Assembly: GCF_029227915.1 (NCBI RefSeq)
Contig: NC_079878.1
Coordinates: 19,282,001 to 19,346,000 of the forward strand
Direction of reading: 5' to 3'
Length of the DNA: 64,000 nucleotides
From: Hydractinia symbiolongicarpus
Taxonomy: Eukaryota; Cnidaria; Hydrozoa; Anthoathecata; Hydractiniidae
Each line of letters opens with the position of its first letter. The stretch's first letter is position 1. The notes under the pieces were generated by a model. The model saw only the letters and a list, made by a program, of their open reading frames with translations, made no database searches and was not told the origin of the DNA. Both the position numbers and the translations under genes were made by a program. This document shows, one piece after another, positions 58,701 to 64,000 of this stretch.

Positions 58701-61700
58701 TTCCATCTTTGATTGGTCTCGTTGTCATAAATTGTATTCTAGAGCTTTTTCTCAATCTTCAAAAGACACAGTTAATAGCATAAAAAGGTGTTTATCAAAG
58801 TGATAGGGAAAAAAAACACTGATTATGGCATGAGGATTATTCTTATTAAGATTTGTTATTATGTTATCATTATCTTACAGATAATATATGATAAATTTTC
58901 TATTTGGTGTTTCTGTTAACACTTTGTCATTATTGACATTTTAATGCGAAGTTAAACCATTATGTTATGTATGAGAAAGTTAAAGATAAAAAGACACATT
59001 TTTTTATTTGTTTTATATTTTTATCATTTTACTTTTCTTTAAACCCAAAACACCCTTAAACCACCTGGTATACTAACAAGATTGACCACTGAAAATTTCA
59101 ACTTGAAAAATTCAACCGTGTCCATTTTATCAATATTTTTATTGTTACACAACATTTGTGGTACGTTAATTTTTTATCATTTTTCTTTGCTGAACTAATT
59201 GTTAATAAATTGACTTTAACTAACGTTATAAAAACAGATCTTGTTTCAGTTTTATCTATCTACTTACAATAACAAAAGTTAGTTTTGCAACGTTTCCTTA
59301 ACAGTGAACCAATTCTTATAAATATGTCCTACTGTCAAAAATACTTGATAAACAGTTTACAGGAATCTTACAAAGTTCTTAGAAAGCTAAAAGCTTCTGA
59401 CAAACAGTTATAGTTTCCACCAAAACTGATTAGCTGCAACAATTCTGTGTGATAAAATTTGACTGAATATTGATTTGGGTAAAAAACTATAAACTATCAT
59501 ATAAACATAGTGTGTTGCATAATACAACAAGCCCTAATTCTAATTATCCATATCTGAAAATTTGTGAGGTGTATTTTTGCCTAACATATCTGCATCAGAA
59601 AGACTGATTTTCAATTTATGGGGATATTTTATTTTTTGTGAATAAATTTATTCCATGCACAATTTTAGGCTGATTCCACTATCGAGAAAATTAGGTTAAA
59701 AGAATGATTCAATTTGCATACATATAATAAAATTTTGTAAATGAGATTTTTCCTACATCAGCTACATGTACTTTCCTATTGATTAGTGATATTTTTATCC
59801 TTAGTCCGGATTGAAAGTAGAATTTCATTATCACCATTTGGTCCAGGCTGAGAGGCAATTTAAAATTAAATATAATTAATAAATTTCAACCAGGTGTCTA
59901 GTTCCTGTATTTTTTTAGCTAGAGAGTAATCCAGAGTTTAGCAAAGATTGGAAACTTCTTCAGTTATATGCATATGGAAAATATAGTGATTATATATGTA
60001 AGTATTGCATTTTTGCTTTGAATGTAAAAACTAATCATTCTGTTTCAAGAGGTTGCTGTTTGAATTTTGTTGATATTTATAATCAATTATATTTCAGCCA
60101 ATAAATCAGAGATTCCTGACCTAACTGAAAACCAAATAAAAAAGTTACGACTGTTAACAATTGCCTCTCTAGCATCAAAATCGAAGGTACATTAATGTGT
60201 TTTTAATTTTTTTTCGTGTCTGTATGATGATATTTTCCAACCGTCTTTGACATCAGAATCGAAGAGAAAATCTTGCAACTGGAGAATATTTGTGATACTG
60301 AGGAATTACCTTTCAGGGTTATTAATGAAAAAAGTGAAATGTTGCTTAACCAAATACACACAAAGGTTGTTTTTCTAAAAATTTTAGTATGTACCATATG
60401 CTGTCCTGTTAGAAAATTTGGGACTATCAAACCTGCGGCAAATAGAAGTATACTATAATTTTTGTTTTTATTTATATTGTTTATTATGTATAAAAATACA
60501 GAAAAGTAAGAAAATCATTTGTTAGGTGCAAGAAACAAGAATATAAGAAACATAAAAGTTCTGATTAAAATGAGAGATTCTCGCTTGTTGTTATATAATG
60601 CGATTCATTACAACAAAGTGATGTTTCTTCTAATGATTGTGCTACTAAATTTTGAGGATTTAACAACAGATGATAAGGCAACCATACAACCAGCTAAGTT
60701 TTCAAAGAGAGAAAATGTGAGAGAAAAACATAATATTGAAATATATAATTCTTGTTCTTTTCTTTCCTTACGTTTACTTAATAGAAGCATCAAATTTTCA
60801 CATTTAATTTTAAGAGGTGTCTATGCTTTATTTGGCAGTTTACTACATTGTTGTTTTGATGATTAATTAGAACTTTTTTTGGGTTCTGCCAGGACTTAAT
60901 TATAGAAGCAGTCTACGCCGATATTTTAAAAGGAAAGCTGGACCAAAGAGAAGAAAGGGTGAGTTTAATATTCCACCTCTTACGTAAGAAGTGCGTTATT
61001 TGTGACAGCTAGTATTTTTGTGTTTTTCGTTCTTCCTGATTACTATCCAGACATCGATTGATAATTTCTGTCTTTTTATCGGAATTTTGTGGGCATTGAC
61101 AATTTTAAAATTAATTGACTTCATTCTAGCTTGAAGTAGATTTTGTTATTGGGCGAGATATCCAGCAACAGAATATAGATACTGTCATATCCATTCTTGA
61201 TAGTTGGTAAGATCATCGTACGGTTTTCATGCTTTTTGTATTTATCATATTACAGTTACTGAATGTCTTCACAGGATGGTTCGTTTTAACTGTTCTTTTT
61301 GTGTTTCATTGTGTCATCATTTTTCACTTATATTTACAGCTACAAATTTTACCAGTTCTGCCAAAGAGAAAATGCCCCGTACTGATTAATGTTGTTTTTA
61401 CTTTCAGATTTCATAATTACAGATATGTTTTTTTTATAGGTGTTCGAACTGTGAAAAAGCCATGGAAACATTAGATACCCAATCCAGTAGAGCAAATTAT
61501 TTCAAAGAAGTAAATTTAAATAAATTAAAACAAGTCGAGCAAGAGGTTTGTAAACATTGTCGAGTATATTTTGTGCCACGCAGATTCAGACGAGACTTCG
61601 GGTGAAAACTCATTTATGCATGAAATAACTTTTAACGTGGATATACTTATGGCTAAGAAGGCAAATTTTCTGTGGGTTTAAAATAAAAAGAGAAACGTGT

Positions 61701-62865
61701 GTAACAATTTGCGTTATCCACATTTGAATCCAAAGAATCCAAAGTTATATAACCTTCCAACACTGATGTTATGCTGAAAAAGCTTTAGCACTTTCTTATT
61801 TAGCTAGAAACGTACAAATTTGAATTAGAATGAATACGTTAACAATTGTATGTGTTTCTTGTTTGCGTTGATGTGTAGTCAGACGTTTTCTCATAGCAAT
61901 TGGAATGGACGTTGACCTTTAAGTATTATTGAATACTGTATAAAGTCATTTCTTATCTTGTAAAGTGACGTTACAAACCTCAATAGATGGTGATATGGAA
62001 ACTATTTTTACCCCTATTACCAGCAGTCAGCTGATCAGCCTAAGATTTGCAGTATATTGACAAGGTGAAAGGAATAGAAAGTCAAAAAACAACTAACTAA
62101 GTACACCATATTTCGTCTTTCCTAAAACCACACCTTGTTAAAAATTTGTAGTGGCTTGGACTCACAATTGGAATCGAGCCCATGCTTGTATTACGATGGA
62201 ATTATGTTGTTGTCATTTCAGGTTGAAAATGTGAAACAAGCATTAAAGACACAAGAAATGTCACTGACACAAGATATAGATATTGACTCAACGATGCAAC
62301 AACGTTCTGTTCATAAATTAAAAGGGTGAGTGCTTCGAATTTTCTTGAATAATAGACATGAACAAGAATTTTTGAATTCTTGTTCATGTCTAGTAGGATA
62401 GATTATTGCTACAGGGCCGACAAATTGTTTTCAAAAGTGGAGAGACTAATAGAATGACCAAAGAAGCCCCACCATCGTTATGGCTGCCAAGAAACATTTT
62501 GAAATTTAAAACGCTTAGATTAAACATTCAAATTCTAACATTTTAGCGTGTTGAGTGGAGAAAATGATCTTTTTAAATCGATCTAAGACATCTTTGAAAA
62601 AAAGAGTTTGGCCGATTTCGTCGGCTTTGTCCTAGATAACCTTCTAGTTTCCATTAAATATCTTAGTTTTAATAAACTAGAAAAATTTTTTAATGTCCCG
62701 ACAATTTTCTAAAACGTTAGGAGAGTTTAGTCTCATGTTTTGATTTCAATACAGCTGTTTGTAACGTTACGATTTTTAACTCGGTTAGCTTGTTCATTTT
62801 GTCTTTTATCTTCTGTTAAGAATGAAGTCCTCCATAAAAGCTGCATCTTCTAGGACAAGATAACA
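55741..62865 (+). CDS. COPS7: COP9 signalosome subunit 7 (COPS7A/B-like)
   Basis: PCI-domain subunit of the COP9 signalosome, which removes NEDD8 from cullins. Exons: 55741-55902, 59919-59997, 60098-60186, 60893-60958, 61130-61206, 61440-61545, 62222-62325, all GT-AG with matching phases except one gap. Features: FLLLAKNARGAAAAQLIRQA, APGVYVFGELI, LTENQIKKLRLLTIASLA, DLIIEAVYADILKGKLDQRE, VDFVIGRDIQQQNIDTVI. The 20 residues between the 60186 and 60893 exons should come from about 60257-60317 (ILQLENICDTEEL), but the phase there is one base off, so that exon is unresolved. A last exon at 62854-62865 (GTR, stop) after an AG is possible but weak. Start: ATG 55741. Confidence 0.9.
55903..59918. 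other. COPS7 intron 1
   Basis: 4.0 kb AT-rich intron; no gene or recognisable element. Confidence 0.65.
62353..62392. repeat. Perfect foldback, 18-bp arms, 4-nt loop
   Basis: TAGACATGAACAAGAATT, TTTG, then its exact reverse complement. It lies 27 bp after the last clear COPS7 exon, in the intron or 3' region. Confidence 0.95.
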
Positions 62866-63527
62866 GGAATATGCTAGACACTTTTTGTGAGAAAACAAAG
62901 CGACGTTACGACGGCTACCCTTCAACAACAACAACGACGCTTGAGACATTTCGTCGATGCGATCGTATGAATGCATTGCAAAAGAAAACAGACATAAATT
63001 GTAGTTAGAATATGTTTGTCTCGTTCTACAAAGTTTTAATCAATTAAATTTGGTATCCGATTTCCCAGTTGTTGTTTTTTTTAGCCAGCGTGTGGTTCCA
63101 GCCAGGAATCTTTATCTATTCCAACCACCTGGCAGCAGATCTATAAAAAATATGTGAATATTATAATTTTTTGACTTACGTGTAAGCCTATCACAGATGG
63201 TTTAAACTATATGACAAACTTTGTGAAGAAGTTTTAAGGTGACGGAAGAAATTATTTACGAAAGAAATATGTGCGAAATTTATTTTGGCGGATGAGTGAC
63301 CCAAAAATAATTTCTTTTCTTAAGGTATATCTCATGAATACCGACGAATAGTTAGGTCTAGTTTCAATTGTTCAATTTTATGAAGACGCTGTGGAAGAAA
63401 TTTGACACGAGAGAATTAGTTTTTCGCAATTCTGTGCTTTTTTTTGCGCATAAGCTGAATTAAGTTTCTAATACACAAAGGGTATCATTTTGTATTCGTG
63501 TTGTTTTTCATGTTGCGCACTATAAAA
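62866..63527. other. Downstream of COPS7
   Basis: No gene recognised. Confidence 0.55.
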
Positions 63528-63971
63528 AGGGCTTCCACCGAGTCAGGGAAATCAGTCAAAGTCAGGGAATTTTATCCGTGGTCAGGGAAAGTCAGGAAAA
63601 AAAGACCCATTTTGGGGGAAAGTCAGAGAAAAATGAGGGAATTTTTTGTCCTTTCACTTGACTTACACTGATAGAACTTTATTTCTATAATTTCAAAAAT
63701 TGCAACTGTTAAAGCTCTTCTTTATAATTATTTTGATAATTACTGACAGACTCTGTTAGTCATTCAGTGGAACTAACATACTCTTGACCATTTTATGTAG
63801 TATATGCATTAAAGCTCTTGTAAGTTATGTTGCGACAAATACGGTTTAAACGGTTTTAGTTAATTTGTTTTTCTGTTTGGCTGTAGAATTTCTTGAAAAA
63901 GTCAGGGAATTTGACCTCAAAAAGTCAGGGAAAGTCAGGAAATTTGATATCATATTTTCGGTGGAAACCCT
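63528..63971. mobile_element. MITE with CAGGGAA-rich ends
   Basis: Termini AGGGCTTCCACCGA (left) and AGGGTTTCCACCGA (right, minus strand), with GTCAGGGAAA repeated several times inside each end. 444 bp, non-coding. The AGGG...CACCG ends look hAT-like, but no 8-bp duplication was seen. Confidence 0.6.
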
Positions 63972-64000
63972 AAGTTTCCTTTACTTTTTGCTCAATAAGA

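Overview
This is eukaryotic, AT-rich, intron-rich animal DNA. Four conserved animal genes can be read with canonical GT-AG introns. The repeat cargo (a Polinton/Maverick with its typical gene set, pogo/Tigger elements, short Helitrons, an RTE-like LINE carrying a PHD-like finger) fits a cnidarian, probably a hydrozoan. The species call is inference.

Layout. (1) 688-14886, minus strand: ABCF3, 16 exons, with the last ~80 codons off the left edge. Its introns hold a 14-bp minisatellite, an 18-bp repeat, a diverged Helitron and, in intron 5, a 3.65-kb TIR transposon carrying C2H2 fingers. (2) 15045-17174: an internally deleted Tigger element nested inside an older pogo-like MITE, about 160 bp upstream of the ABCF3 start. 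(3) 18439-29789, minus strand: PARK7/DJ-1, six coding exons, with an apparent 1-bp frame break in exon 3. Intron 1 hosts a decayed LINE in antisense. (4) 30172-30629: a Tigger-type MITE. (5) about 32.6-52.3 kb: a fossil Polinton/Maverick (adintovirus-like) element of about 20 kb. It has protein-primed-type DNA polymerase B, retroviral-type integrase, packaging ATPase, major capsid protein, a likely penton protein, an HNH nuclease with zinc-binding repeats, a DUF3627-like protein, SAP-like proteins and several small membrane proteins. Nearly every larger gene is broken. A 134-bp Helitron sits inside the polymerase and a 330-unit pure GAT/ATC tract sits near the right end. (6) 52481-52700: tRNA-derived SINE. 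(7) 53211-53849, plus strand: CHMP2B in one exon. (8) 55741-62325 or beyond, plus strand: COP9 signalosome subunit 7. (9) 63528-63971: a MITE.

The four host genes are housekeeping genes (translation-associated ABC ATPase, redox/glyoxalase-type protein, ESCRT-III, COP9 signalosome) with no evident functional link. The most unusual content is mobile. First is the zinc-finger TIR transposon with arrays of a GGCTTACA subterminal motif. Second is the Polinton, with repeated 3' hairpins, a recurring CAGACtgCGCTAGC motif ahead of several start codons, and 1-nt stop/start overlaps.
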